Assembly (NCBI GenBank): GCA_963544575.1
Contig: CAUUFZ010000001.1
Span: 140,590 to 204,589, forward strand
From: Nanosyncoccus sp963544575
Lineage (GTDB): Bacteria > Patescibacteriota > Saccharimonadia > Saccharimonadales > Saccharimonadaceae
Length of the DNA stretch: 64,000 nucleotides
Direction: 5' to 3'
A model generated the notes under the pieces. It ran no database searches and was not told the origin of the DNA. It saw nothing but the letters and a program-made list of their open reading frames with translations. Positions 17,391 to 26,250 of this stretch are shown here, piece by piece. The position numbers and the translations under genes are program-made. Numbering within the stretch: position 1 is the first letter of the stretch; every line of letters begins with the position of its first letter.

Positions 17391-19637
17391 TTAGCTATTG
17401 GCTAATTGGTCAAATTCTTCTAGAGATTTAATCATCACGTCACGTGGCTTGTTGCCATTGGCTGGGCCAATCACTCCGATTTCTTCCAGCCAAATCGCGA
17501 GGCCCGAGACGAAGCCGTGACCCTTACCGAGGTAGGTTTGTAGCATCGCAGTCGAGAATTTACCCTTGGATAAAGTAATCTCAATCGCTTTACGTACTAC
17601 TGGGTCAGATGGATCATATTTGCGGCCAAGTTCACCAAAGGATCCGCCATCAGAAGGTCCCACACCTTTAATCTGGACCGCCTGGGAAATCACTTCATTA
17701 TTGTATTCTGGTTGTCTCTGTTCGCGCAGGAAGTTGGTTAGCTTATTAATCTCATCATCCGAAGCGAAGGCACCTTGAATACGACGTGGCTTACCCATCA
17801 TTTCAGTGGTCAGCATCAGCATGTCACCGTTACCGAGTAGTTTTTCCGCACCACCCGATTCGAGCATCATGCGTGAGTCAATACCGTTTAATACCTTGAA
17901 GGCAATACGGCCCGGAATGTTCGCCTTGATCAGACCGGTCACCACTTTTACTTCCGGACGCTGGGTGGCGAGTACTAAGTGAATACCCGAGGCACGACCC
18001 TTCTGAGCGATGCGCACGATCAGCTGTTCGAGATCCTTACCTGCCTGCATCATCAAGTCCGCCATCTCATCGATGATGATCACGATGTAGGGCATCTTAT
18101 TATTCTGTGTGGCATCTTCTGACTCGTCACCATTTTTCTTCGCTTCTTCCGCGCGCGCCTTCATTTTTTCATTGTAGTCTTCAATTTTCTTTACACGCTC
18201 TTCCGCGAGGCAAGCATAGCGACGTTCCATCTCATTCACTGCCCACTTCATCGCCGAAAGTGCCTTGTCGGTCGCTGTAATAATTGGCGTCAAAAGATGT
18301 GGAATGTCATTATATTGCGCCATTTCCACCTGCTTTGGGTCCACGATAATCAATTTCATATCGCTTGGTGCATTACGGTAAAGTAAGGAAGAAATCAAAA
18401 TATTTGTCATCACCGACTTACCAGAACCGGTGGTACCAGCGATCAGAAGGTGAGGCATTTTCGCCAGGTTAGCAATGATCGTATTACCGGAAATATCTTT
18501 ACCCACAGCAAAACAAAGTGCGGCCTGTTCTTTCTTCCAGCGGTCACTCTCGAGTAGGCTCCTTAGACTTACGCTTTCTTTACGTACGTTCGGAATTTCT
18601 ACACCGACTAGACGAGTACCCGGAATCGGCGCTTCGATACGCACACTTTCGGTAGCGAGATTCAATGCCAGCTCCTTATCACGTGCCGCAATCTTCGAAA
18701 GGATTACACCCGCAGGTGGACGAATCGTGTATTGAGTCACCGAAGGACCGATGTTGGCACCCTCGACCTCGACATCAATTCCGAAATCTACGAAAGTAGA
18801 CTTAATGATTACTGCATTCTGCTGAATATTACCGCCATCTGGTGGAATATGTTTCTTAGAAAGAAATTCCACGCTTGGCATTTTCCAATCTGGATCAGAA
18901 GCTGCAGTCAAAGCACGCTCCGGTTCTGGCTCCGCTGGTTTTTCTGCGTTTGCTTTTTTCACTTCCAGCTTAGGGGTTTTCAGTTCGGCTGCCGACATTT
19001 CAATACCATTGGCCTTAATACGAATTGGCGCATCGAGCGGAGCAACTTCACGCTCTGCCTTTCGAGCCACACGCGCATTTTCGGAATCTTCCGCCTTGCG
19101 ACCAGTGCGGAAAAGATTCGCAAAATCCTTAAACACGGTCAACGGGGAAAGCTGAAGAATGAAAATTCCCGTGATGAAAATCAGTACGATATAAATAAAG
19201 GCCGCGACCGATGGATCGAGTAACTGAGTAACTAGGTGGTTTAAAGCATCACCGATCACGCCGCCAGTTAAATTCTTCGTACCATAAGAAGGCAAGTCGA
19301 AAATACCTGCCAGCCAGAGAATCATTAGAAAAGAAGTGACCCAAATCACGGTCGGGAGACGATTATCTTCGGTGAGGAAAATTTTTACTGCCAGATAAAC
19401 CAAAATCACTGGAATCGCATAGGTCGCATAGCCGACCACATAGAGTGAACCGCTATGGAAATCGTTCAATAAATTACCGCCGTTGCCGAACCAGGTCATA
19501 ATCAAAACGACCGAAATCACAATCATTAACAGGGCCATTACTTGGCGCCAAAATCCCCCTGGTAATTGATGGGTTGGAGCGGGGTCTTTTGCTCTACCTC
19601 TAGACGTTCGACGTCTTCCTCGTGTTTGTTTAGCCAT
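17391..19637 (-). CDS. ftsK: DNA translocase FtsK/SpoIIIE
   Basis: Septum-located ATP-driven DNA pump for chromosome segregation. Four or five N-terminal membrane helices (residues about 25-170), a short linker, then the motor domain with Walker A LLIAGTTGSGKSVMTNILIS, Walker B PYIVIIIDEMADLMMQAGKD and LVLATQRPEVKVVTGLIKAN, and a C-terminal winged-helix gamma domain (KGKFSTAMLQTYLGKGHGFV) that reads KOPS-like sites. A frame begins at 19643, but I take the second ATG (19637): TGCTATAAT ends at 19644, six bases upstream, giving a leaderless start MAKQTRG. About 748 aa, normal for a short-linker FtsK. It is flanked by paralogues B and C. Confidence 0.96.
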   Translation of the reverse strand: MAKQTRGRRRTSRGRAKDPAPTHQLPGGFWRQVMALLMIVISVVLIMTWFGNGGNLLNDFHSGSLYVVGYATYAIPVILVYLAVKIFLTEDNRLPTVIWVTSFLMILWLAGIFDLPSYGTKNLTGGVIGDALNHLVTQLLDPSVAAFIYIVLIFITGIFILQLSPLTVFKDFANLFRTGRKAEDSENARVARKAEREVAPLDAPIRIKANGIEMSAAELKTPKLEVKKANAEKPAEPEPERALTAASDPDWKMPSVEFLSKKHIPPDGGNIQQNAVIIKSTFVDFGIDVEVEGANIGPSVTQYTIRPPAGVILSKIAARDKELALNLATESVRIEAPIPGTRLVGVEIPNVRKESVSLRSLLESDRWKKEQAALCFAVGKDISGNTIIANLAKMPHLLIAGTTGSGKSVMTNILISSLLYRNAPSDMKLIIVDPKQVEMAQYNDIPHLLTPIITATDKALSAMKWAVNEMERRYACLAEERVKKIEDYNEKMKARAEEAKKNGDESEDATQNNKMPYIVIIIDEMADLMMQAGKDLEQLIVRIAQKGRASGIHLVLATQRPEVKVVTGLIKANIPGRIAFKVLNGIDSRMMLESGGAEKLLGNGDMLMLTTEMMGKPRRIQGAFASDDEINKLTNFLREQRQPEYNNEVISQAVQIKGVGPSDGGSFGELGRKYDPSDPVVRKAIEITLSKGKFSTAMLQTYLGKGHGFVSGLAIWLEEIGVIGPANGNKPRDVMIKSLEEFDQLANS

Positions 19638-19643
19638 AAACAT

Positions 19644-19649
19644 ATTATA
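19644..19649 (-). promoter_or_regulatory. -10 box of ftsK (leaderless)
   Basis: Extended -10 TGCTATAAT on the minus strand six bases before ATG 19637. Confidence 0.7.
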
Positions 19650-19683
19650 GCATAATTATAGGGAAGAAAATCAGTTAAAAAAT

Positions 19684-19720
19684 AAAAAAAGAGCGCCAAA
19701 TTTTGACGCTCGTTTTTTTT
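19684..19720. terminator. Bidirectional terminator
   Basis: GAGCG...CGCTC hairpin with an A-run on one side and eight T on the other; ends the reverse gene at 19734. Confidence 0.85.
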
Positions 19721-19733
19721 GGGTTTTAAGAAA

Positions 19734-20498
19734 TTAGATTCTTACATTATTATATTTTTCGTCAGCACAGACCAATGCCTTTTTTGAGGATCCATTTTTT
19801 TCATTGTAATCATTAAGGTTATGAATGATAGTTTTAAATTCTCCAGGTATCGCATTGCACCCTGGAGCGGCCTGACCTTCCATGCCTACCTTCCACTCCC
19901 CAGTGGCAATATTTAGATACCAATACGAATAATAGCCACCAGCAGCTAATAATTTTTGCGCATCTTGGTTATACCTATCTTTATATACACCAATAGCCAT
20001 AGGGCTCATGTGGGCAACTAGATATTTTCCGTCTGTGGATGTAAAGATTTCTCGAAAGTAAGGTTCTCTCCAGGATTCAATTATATGATGACCATCTTGA
20101 TCTGGTTCACCGTTAAATGGATCCTTTGTGTAGGTCGTTGATTTTATAATATCGTATAGTTTTTCAATTTGTGCATCATAAACCATCGGCTTCACAATCT
20201 CTTTTACCGTGACATTATCTTGCTTCACATCAGTAATTTTAGTTTGCGTAGCTTCCTCGTACTTGGCGATAGATTCGTTTGCGGATTTTACTTTTTCTTT
20301 AGACTCTACGAGTTCTTCATTAAGCTTCTTTGTATCTTTATTCTTCGAAGTATAGACATAAGCTAGTCCACAACCTAAAGCTAAAGTAGTAATAGCAAAA
20401 AATATGGCCATAGCTTTCAATCCGCCATGACCCTGCGCCTTTGCTTCACTATGTACGGAATTTATCTCCGCATTATTGTCGAAATTGGTATCATTCAT
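19734..20498 (-). CDS. Membrane-anchored coiled-coil protein, paralogue C
   Basis: Third member of the family: head with NSVHSEAKAQGHGGLKA, transmembrane helix AMAIFFAITTLALGCGLAYV, the same 59 identical residues (YVYTSKNKDT to KEIVKPM), then an extracellular domain with SYWYLNIATGEWKVG, GCNAIPGEFK and a final Cys in ALVCADEKY. Monocistronic, with its own terminator and an upstream element shared with paralogue B. Together with B it brackets ftsK, which suggests duplication around that gene. Function unknown; may be a cell-surface or cell-envelope sensor (inference). Confidence 0.8.
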   Translation of the reverse strand: MNDTNFDNNAEINSVHSEAKAQGHGGLKAMAIFFAITTLALGCGLAYVYTSKNKDTKKLNEELVESKEKVKSANESIAKYEEATQTKITDVKQDNVTVKEIVKPMVYDAQIEKLYDIIKSTTYTKDPFNGEPDQDGHHIIESWREPYFREIFTSTDGKYLVAHMSPMAIGVYKDRYNQDAQKLLAAGGYYSYWYLNIATGEWKVGMEGQAAPGCNAIPGEFKTIIHNLNDYNEKNGSSKKALVCADEKYNNVRI

Positions 20499-20529
20499 GA
20501 TAACTTTTTCTCTCCTGTATTAATAATAA

Positions 20530-20570
20530 TTACAATTAGACCTTTCTAGTTATGTTTATATATGACATCG
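20530..20570 (-). promoter_or_regulatory. Conserved upstream element of paralogue C
   Basis: Minus-strand CATATATAAACATAA then CTAGAAAGG, matching the element upstream of paralogue B with one or two changes. Confidence 0.5.
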
Positions 20571-20628
20571 CGAAAAATTACAATGATTTTTATTGTGGAA
20601 AACTCTGTATTTTTCTCTATTTTTATGC

Positions 20629-20634
20629 TATAAT
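20629..20634 (+). promoter_or_regulatory. -10 box of the rpsF operon
   Basis: TGCTATAAT extended -10, about 62 bases before the rpsF GTG. Confidence 0.75.
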
Positions 20635-20651
20635 CTAAACATTATTAGCTC

Positions 20652-20677
20652 AGCAAGTAACTTAAGGTGTACTTGCT
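20652..20677 (+). promoter_or_regulatory. rpsF leader hairpin
   Basis: Perfect eight-base stem AGCAAGTA/TACTTGCT with a ten-base loop between promoter and SD. In other bacteria the S6:S18 complex binds an rpsF leader; the typical CCG loop is not seen here, so a regulatory role is only possible. Confidence 0.5.
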
Positions 20678-20696
20678 TTAACCAAAGGAGTGCAAA

Positions 20697-21053
20697 GTGA
20701 AACAGTATGAACTTACTGTCTTAATTCATCCTGATCTCGAGATGAATTTGACACCAGCCTTAGATAAAATTAAGAAACTCATTGAGTCCAACGACGGTAA
20801 AATCGTCAAAGAAGTCAATGAAGGTAAGAAGCGTTTGGCCTACCCTATCGCAAAAGAAGACTATGCAGTCTACTATGCTTTCGATTTGGAACTTCCAGCT
20901 CAGGCTCCAGCCAAGATTTCTTCCACTCTTAACATCACCGAGGAAGTCTTACGTTATCTCTTAGTCACCGTCGACGAACGCAAAGCTAAATTTGAAGCTA
21001 AGCGCAAAGCCCGTGCTGACAAAAAAGAGTCTAAAGACGAAGAATATAATTAA
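20697..21053 (+). CDS. rpsF: 30S ribosomal protein bS6
   Basis: Binds S18 and the central domain of 16S rRNA. GTG start, chosen because AAAGGAG lies six bases upstream and the protein then begins KQYELTVLIHPDLE as the family does. Core block KRLAYPIAKEDYAVYYAFDLE and NITEEVLRYLLVTVDE are present. 118 aa with a charged C-terminal tail (KRKARADKKESKDEEYN). First gene of the rpsF-ssb-rpsR-efp operon. Confidence 0.96.
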   Translation: MKQYELTVLIHPDLEMNLTPALDKIKKLIESNDGKIVKEVNEGKKRLAYPIAKEDYAVYYAFDLELPAQAPAKISSTLNITEEVLRYLLVTVDERKAKFEAKRKARADKKESKDEEYN

Positions 21054-21074
21054 ACAATTAAGTGAGGTATATTT

Positions 21075-21506
21075 ATGGCGCGGGGATTTAGTAAAGCAAT
21101 CATTATCGGTAATGTGGTTCGCGATCCAGAAACTAGAGCTACGACTTCTGGCTCAGAGGTCACCAGCTTCTCAGTAGCAGTGAATTACAATTACGTGATG
21201 AACGGCGAAAAGAAAGAACAAGTTTCTTATATCGAAGTTTCTGCTTGGGGTAAACCAGGTAATGTGATTGCTCAATATGCAAAAAAAGGTACACCAATCA
21301 TGGTCTCAGGCCGCTTGTCTCAACGTACTTATGAAGATAAGACCGGTGCCAAGCGTTCCGCAGTGGAAATCGTTATGGAAGACTTTAATCTTCTCGGTAG
21401 CAGATCCCAAGAATCTACCACCAGTAGTTACAGTCAGGCTATGCCAGATTCTATTCCAGATGATATTCCAGATGGCGAAATCGACCTCAGTGAAGTACCA
21501 TTCTAA
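21075..21506 (+). CDS. ssb: Single-stranded DNA-binding protein
   Basis: OB-fold ssDNA-binding protein for replication and repair. Start ARGFSKAIIIGNVVRDPETR, core TSFSVAVNYNY and YIEVSAWGKPGNVIAQYAKK, then a short linker and an acidic tip ending SEVPF, equivalent to the DDDLPF interaction tail. 143 aa is a typical short SSB. Lies between rpsF and rpsR, the classical arrangement. SD-like AGTGAGG upstream. Confidence 0.96.
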   Translation: MARGFSKAIIIGNVVRDPETRATTSGSEVTSFSVAVNYNYVMNGEKKEQVSYIEVSAWGKPGNVIAQYAKKGTPIMVSGRLSQRTYEDKTGAKRSAVEIVMEDFNLLGSRSQESTTSSYSQAMPDSIPDDIPDGEIDLSEVPF

Positions 21507-21533
21507 TAATTAAAGCGAGAAAAGAGAGAAAAA

Positions 21534-21731
21534 ATGAGAAGAATCAAGAATGATCCAAATCTTTATTTCGATTATAAAGATGTTAAAACTATGCAACGCT
21601 ACATCGATGTTTACGGTCGTATCGAACCAATCGCTAAGACTGGTTTATCTGCTAAACAACAACGCCAATTGGCTGTCGCTGTTAAGCGTGCCCGTCACCT
21701 AGCCCTCCTTCCATTCGTTTCAAATAACTAA
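21534..21731 (+). CDS. rpsR: 30S ribosomal protein bS18
   Basis: Partner of S6 in the 30S platform. 65 aa with DYKDVKTMQRYIDVYGRIEP and GLSAKQQRQLAVAVKRARHL, the conserved S18 core including the ARH(L/I)ALLP end. The N-terminal part is short. SD-like GAGAGAAAAA just upstream. Third gene of the operon. Confidence 0.96.
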   Translation: MRRIKNDPNLYFDYKDVKTMQRYIDVYGRIEPIAKTGLSAKQQRQLAVAVKRARHLALLPFVSNN

Positions 21732-21742
21732 AAAGGAGAATT

Positions 21743-22303
21743 ATGTACGGACCAACCGATTTAAAGAAAAATACTCTAATTACACTTGATGGTCAGCCAT
21801 ACAAGGTTATTGAATATTCCCAAAAAGTGATGGGACGTGGTGGCTCAATCGTCAACGTACGTGTCAAAAACTTAATCACTGGTGCGCTTATCCCTAAGAC
21901 TTTTAAGGGTCAGGAAAAGATTGAACCAGCCGAAGTTACTACCAAGAAGGTGCAGTATCTCTATCGTGATGAAGAGAAATTCTACTTCATGGACCCAACC
22001 ACTTTTGAGCAATACGAATTGTCTTCCGATATGGTCGGCGATTCCAAAGATTTCATGAAAGATGGTGATGAGATGGAAATCCAATTCTATAATGGAACTG
22101 CCATCAACCTAACTCTTCCTAAGAATCTTTGGCTTGAAGTGACCTATACCGAAAATGCCGTTAAGGGCGATACTTCTACTTCTGTGATGAAGGATGCTAC
22201 CCTCGAAACCGGCGTGGTGATCAAGGTTCCTGCCTTTATCAAGGAAGGTGATGTGGTTTCTGTGGATACTGAAACTTACGCTTACCGTGAACGTAAAAAA
22301 TAA
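21743..22303 (+). CDS. efp: Elongation factor P
   Basis: Three-domain translation factor that rescues ribosomes stalled at polyproline. Start MYGPTDLKKNTLITLDGQPY, domain I tip VMGRGGSIVNVRVKNLITG; the modified-Lys position seems to be Arg in the GRGG tip, so the EpmA/B-type lysylation is not expected (inference). C-terminal OB domain ends VVSVDTETYAYRERKK. 186 aa is complete. AAAAGGAG precedes the ATG; eleven bases after rpsR. A polyproline factor is relevant here because the DHH-like protein has many proline runs. Confidence 0.96.
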   Translation: MYGPTDLKKNTLITLDGQPYKVIEYSQKVMGRGGSIVNVRVKNLITGALIPKTFKGQEKIEPAEVTTKKVQYLYRDEEKFYFMDPTTFEQYELSSDMVGDSKDFMKDGDEMEIQFYNGTAINLTLPKNLWLEVTYTENAVKGDTSTSVMKDATLETGVVIKVPAFIKEGDVVSVDTETYAYRERKK

Positions 22304-22307
22304 TTAG

Positions 22308-22940
22308 ATGAAAAAAGCGATAGAATCTAAAAAATCTGAGATTTCATCAGATGTAGTTTCTCGAGCGGAGAATAAGCTTGCTGGGGCATCGCAAGCTTTT
22401 TCTTTTGATTTTCGAGATAAAACTGTGCTGGATATTGGTTCGAGTACCGGTGGTTTCACTGAGTATGCTTTGCGCCGTGGCGCAAAGCGAGTTTTTGCGG
22501 TCGAAAAGGGAACTAATCAGATGAAGGCGCCACTGCGCTTCGATCCGCGAATTACACTTCTGGAGAAGACTGATATCTTTTTGGTGGATTTTACGCAGTT
22601 TGGTCCGCTCGATGTGGTACTAGCTGACGTCTCGTTTGTTTCTCTGAAAAAAGTACTCGCTCATGTCAAGCTCCAGTCCGAAGTTAGCTCGGCCGACTTT
22701 TTGATGATGTTAAAACCTCAGTTTGAAGCCAAATCCTTTCAGCTTAAAAACGGTATCGTGAAGAACGAAAAAATCCGTCGTGAAATTATTAAAGATTTTG
22801 AACTTTGGCTCAAACAAAATCACTTTAAGGTGGTGGACAAACGTGATAATTTTCTCGCCGGCAAAAACGGCAACGTCGAGCGCTTCTATTATTTGAAATT
22901 GGTTGAAAACTCTGTTCGTTCGCATTATAATCATAAGTAA
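22308..22940 (+). CDS. TlyA/FtsJ-type RNA methyltransferase without S4 domain
   Basis: SAM-dependent methyltransferase of the TlyA family, which 2'-O-methylates rRNA. The SAM site TVLDIGSSTGGFTEYALRRG is clear, followed by VFAVEKGTNQM and the D-containing VVLADVSFVSLKKVL; LMMLKPQFEA is the conserved Lys/Pro catalytic strand. The family's N-terminal S4 RNA-binding domain is missing, leaving 210 aa against about 260-270. Starts four bases after efp and its stop is one base from the next gene. Target nucleotide unknown. Confidence 0.85.
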   Translation: MKKAIESKKSEISSDVVSRAENKLAGASQAFSFDFRDKTVLDIGSSTGGFTEYALRRGAKRVFAVEKGTNQMKAPLRFDPRITLLEKTDIFLVDFTQFGPLDVVLADVSFVSLKKVLAHVKLQSEVSSADFLMMLKPQFEAKSFQLKNGIVKNEKIRREIIKDFELWLKQNHFKVVDKRDNFLAGKNGNVERFYYLKLVENSVRSHYNHK

Positions 22941-22941
22941 T

Positions 22942-23871
22942 ATGAACCCAGAAAATTCAAATTCTTATCAATTAAAGAATAATCCAGTAGAGAATCTCAC
23001 TTCAGCAGGAAATACTACTCCAGTAGAAAGTTCTACTGCAGATAATAATTTTACTTCATCAGAAAATTCTACCACAGACGAAAAATCTACTGTCGCGGTA
23101 GAAAGTTCTACCGCAAATGAAAAATCTACCACCGCGGAAGATACCTACACTCCGTCGGTGCAGGAGCTTGCGATGACTTCCGACATGGCAGACGAAAAAA
23201 TCAAAGTTAAATTAGATAAGAAAGTTATTGCCGTCATCGTCTCCATTGCGGTGTTGATCGTTGCGGCGGCTGGCGTCGGCATTTGGGCGATTGCGAAATC
23301 GAAAGCTAATAATCATGATGGTGTTTCTGGATCCAATTCTGCTCAGCAGTCAAAAGACGGATCCTCCACGGCGAAGAAGACTGAAGCTTCCGCCGATGAC
23401 GGATTAATCGATCCAGATAAGGATGAAGCCTATGTCAAGAAAAAGAATGATTACACGGCAAACCCTGAAGAATATGTAAATAATTTTAATCTCGATGTCG
23501 CCTCTTGGGAAGATTTTGGTAATTTCACCTATCTACTTTTCTCCGATACAAATAATATCGAAGGAGAAAATTTTAAGGACAATGTCTTACAGGATCCAGA
23601 TGAAGCAGTGAAGCGCCTCGATGCTTTGGAAGAAAAACTCGGTAGCGGTAATGAATCTCTGGAAAAACTCTTTACTCTCTATCGCGCTCATCTTTATCTC
23701 ATCGCGAATAATCCAGATGTGGCGAAAATTTATCTCGATCAGGTGGATGAGAATTCTCTGACAAAGAACTTGAAGAAACTTTACTATGAATTGGCCGCCA
23801 AATATTATGGCCTCGCCGAAGACTACGATAAATCTCAGGAATATTACGACAAATATAATTCCGCCGAATAA
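22942..23871 (+). CDS. Membrane-anchored protein with Ser/Thr-rich head and TPR-like end
   Basis: Start taken at ATG 22942 (MNPENSNSYQ), one base after the preceding stop; the longer frame from 22903 overlaps the methyltransferase. About 90 residues of Ser/Thr/Glu-rich repeats (ENSTTDEKSTV, AVESSTANEKSTT) precede one membrane helix (VIAVIVSIAVLIVAAAGVGI), then a Ser/Lys linker and a helical C-terminal region with TPR-like pairs (LFTLYRAHLYLIANNPDVAK, YYELAAKYYGLAEDYDKSQE). Function unknown; likely extracytoplasmic protein-protein contact. Last gene of the operon. Confidence 0.75.
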   Translation: MNPENSNSYQLKNNPVENLTSAGNTTPVESSTADNNFTSSENSTTDEKSTVAVESSTANEKSTTAEDTYTPSVQELAMTSDMADEKIKVKLDKKVIAVIVSIAVLIVAAAGVGIWAIAKSKANNHDGVSGSNSAQQSKDGSSTAKKTEASADDGLIDPDKDEAYVKKKNDYTANPEEYVNNFNLDVASWEDFGNFTYLLFSDTNNIEGENFKDNVLQDPDEAVKRLDALEEKLGSGNESLEKLFTLYRAHLYLIANNPDVAKIYLDQVDENSLTKNLKKLYYELAAKYYGLAEDYDKSQEYYDKYNSAE

Positions 23872-23892
23872 AATCGGTCTAAGTTAGCAGTT

Positions 23893-23923
23893 AAAAATAC
23901 CCAGATCATGCTGGGTATTTTTT
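23893..23923 (+). terminator. Terminator of the rpsF operon
   Basis: AAATACCCAG loop CTGGGTATTT hairpin with T-run. Confidence 0.9.
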
Positions 23924-23956
23924 ATGAAAGCCTATAATTCTTAGACCTAAAGTCGG

Positions 23957-23978
23957 AAAAACCCTAGCTTGCGCTAGG
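23957..23978 (-). terminator. Terminator of RNase J
   Basis: CCTAGC/GCTAGG hairpin with a T-run on the minus strand. Confidence 0.85.
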
Positions 23979-23985
23979 CCGTTCC

Positions 23986-26250
23986 TTAAACTTTATTGAT
24001 TACTGGAATCACGATTGGTGTATGTCCAGTAGCATCGAAGAGGATGCGGGTGATGTCTTCCTTAACTTCTTCCTTCAAGACCTTCACCTCTGGTTCGGTA
24101 GAGATAGATTTGTCGGTTTTTACGCGAAGATAGTGGCGAATCTTGCCGATTAATTCCTCTGAATTGTCGAGGTAAATAAAGGCACGCGATACAATATCTG
24201 GCGTCTTAATCAAACGACCGGTCTTCTTACTGATGGTCAGCACAATCATGAAAATACCTTCACGCGAAATATGAATACGATCTTTCACTACCGCTTCGTG
24301 CACCGGCTTATCGGCATCATCGTAAAGCTTATTGCCGACCGAGATACGACCATTCTTGCGGATTGTCTTGTTTGGTAGAAGTTCCACGATATCGCCGTCA
24401 TCTGCTACTAAGATACGGTCGTGAGAAATTCCTACGACATTTTCTGCCATCTCCGCATTATGTTCCATCATGAAGAATTCACCGTGATATGGCAAATAGT
24501 TCAAAGGTTGTAAACGTGTCACAAAATCGACGTGATCTTCGTAATAAGCGTGACCCGAAAGGTGAAGTGGGCCGATATTAGTTAGGTGGGTTTTACCATT
24601 TTGAATCACCTGCGCACCTTCACGAAGAAGCCCGTCCACGGTATTTACCACATGTGGCTCGTTACCAGGAATTGGGTTAGAAGAGAAGACGATAGTGTCA
24701 CTAGCTTTAATCTTGATGAATTTATGCGCGCCGGTCACCATACGGTTGAGCACGGCATTCAATTCACCCTGCGAACCAGTACAGACAATTGTCACCTTAT
24801 CATCAGGAAGTTTGATAATATCTTCCATTTTCATCACGGTATCTTTTGGCACCTTAATACACTTGGCACGCAGCGCCACTTCGATATTATTAATCATCGA
24901 GAAGCCAGCAAAAGCTACCTTGCGACCACGTCGATAAGCTTGCTCCAAAATCATCCCGATACGATTAATTTGAGAAGAGAAACAGGAAATAATCACGCGG
25001 CCATTCGCGTAGTGGTCCATCACCTTGCCGATATTATCACCGACGTCATACTCTGAATGTGGATGGTGTCCTGGGGAATCAATGTTGGTCGATTCGTTCA
25101 GCATCAAAGAGATACCTTCGTGTTTTACAATCTCATCGAGACGTTCAAGGTCGGATTGGCGGTCAATTGGATTAGCTTCCGCGCGCCAGTCACCAGAGAG
25201 ATAAATCACACCGTTCGGGGTACGAATAACCAGACCACAGTTACCTGGAATTGAGTGTAGCATGTGCACAAATTCCACACTGAGATGTTCGGAAACTTGA
25301 ATTTTTTCGTGCTTGAATGGGTCAACCACATTGTAATTTAATTCTGGCAAGTCATCGACTTCGCTCATTTGGCGCTTAATCATACCGATAGTAAAATCGG
25401 TGGCATAAATTGGTGTAAGCGGGCCAAATTTTGGCAAAAGATGCTTACAGGCACCAATGTGATCAAGGTGAGCGTGGGTAAAGAGGATAGCTTTCACCTT
25501 GCTGAGGTTATCCTCGAGGTATTTAATATCTGGGATCATGTAGTTCACGCCTGGGTAATCTTCCGAAGCAAAGAGTACACCCATGTCGATCACGATCATT
25601 TCGTTTTTGTATTCAATCACGGTCATATTTTTACCGATGCCGAATTCACCGACGCCACCGATTGGAATTACGCGCACCGCTTCTGGATCTGGACGAGCTG
25701 CCTTGAGTTGGGCGTTCGTCACCTGGGCACCGTTGTAGCCATTGAAACGAGATTTATTCACTGGCACACCGATGATATGCTGGGTGGCCTGCGCATTCAC
25801 GTCTTGTGAAAGCATGCGCTGGTGATGCACCATTTCACCACGACGAGTCGAAACCGAAAGGTTCACCTTGCGAGAATCGTTGTCGCTCGCTGCGGTGTTA
25901 TTTTCGGCAGCGTTGCCTTGATTGCCACGCTTTTTGTTGTTTTTATTCTGGTGGTTATTGCGAGATTTTTGGTTGTCGGAATTGTTTGAATTGTTTGCAC
26001 CGTTTGCGCTGTTTGCGCGGTCCGATTTTTTGCCACGAAAATCTTTGCCACCAGGCTTGAAATTACTATTAAAATTACGTTTTTGCGCCTGTTCGAAGAT
26101 TACCGCGGCACCAGTTTCTACTGGCTTCTCCTCGGTATTCTCGAAGTGACTGCGGCTCTGATTTTCCTCAAAACGGCGCTTGATTTCCGGCAAACGTTCC
26201 GCTTGCATCCGCATCAGCTTCGCACGACGCTCTTGTTCTTGTTTATTCAT
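23986..26250 (-). CDS. rnj: Ribonuclease J with long disordered N-terminal extension
   Basis: Metallo-beta-lactamase/beta-CASP nuclease with endo- and 5'-3' exonuclease activity. Catalytic motif LFTHAHLDHIGACKHLLPKF with YLSGDWRAEANP, the beta-CASP region RVIISCFSSQINRIGMIL and HLSGHAYYEDH, LNYLPYHGEFFMM are present; a C-terminal dimer domain follows. The first ~185 residues are an Arg/Asn/Lys/Ser-rich extension (for example NSNNSDNQKSRNNHQNKNNK), absent from most RNase J, probably an RNA-binding or degradosome tether. 754 aa against about 555 usual. A TGCTATAAT box at 26340-26345 gives an ~85-nt leader. Confidence 0.95.
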   Translation of the reverse strand: MNKQEQERRAKLMRMQAERLPEIKRRFEENQSRSHFENTEEKPVETGAAVIFEQAQKRNFNSNFKPGGKDFRGKKSDRANSANGANNSNNSDNQKSRNNHQNKNNKKRGNQGNAAENNTAASDNDSRKVNLSVSTRRGEMVHHQRMLSQDVNAQATQHIIGVPVNKSRFNGYNGAQVTNAQLKAARPDPEAVRVIPIGGVGEFGIGKNMTVIEYKNEMIVIDMGVLFASEDYPGVNYMIPDIKYLEDNLSKVKAILFTHAHLDHIGACKHLLPKFGPLTPIYATDFTIGMIKRQMSEVDDLPELNYNVVDPFKHEKIQVSEHLSVEFVHMLHSIPGNCGLVIRTPNGVIYLSGDWRAEANPIDRQSDLERLDEIVKHEGISLMLNESTNIDSPGHHPHSEYDVGDNIGKVMDHYANGRVIISCFSSQINRIGMILEQAYRRGRKVAFAGFSMINNIEVALRAKCIKVPKDTVMKMEDIIKLPDDKVTIVCTGSQGELNAVLNRMVTGAHKFIKIKASDTIVFSSNPIPGNEPHVVNTVDGLLREGAQVIQNGKTHLTNIGPLHLSGHAYYEDHVDFVTRLQPLNYLPYHGEFFMMEHNAEMAENVVGISHDRILVADDGDIVELLPNKTIRKNGRISVGNKLYDDADKPVHEAVVKDRIHISREGIFMIVLTISKKTGRLIKTPDIVSRAFIYLDNSEELIGKIRHYLRVKTDKSISTEPEVKVLKEEVKEDITRILFDATGHTPIVIPVINKV

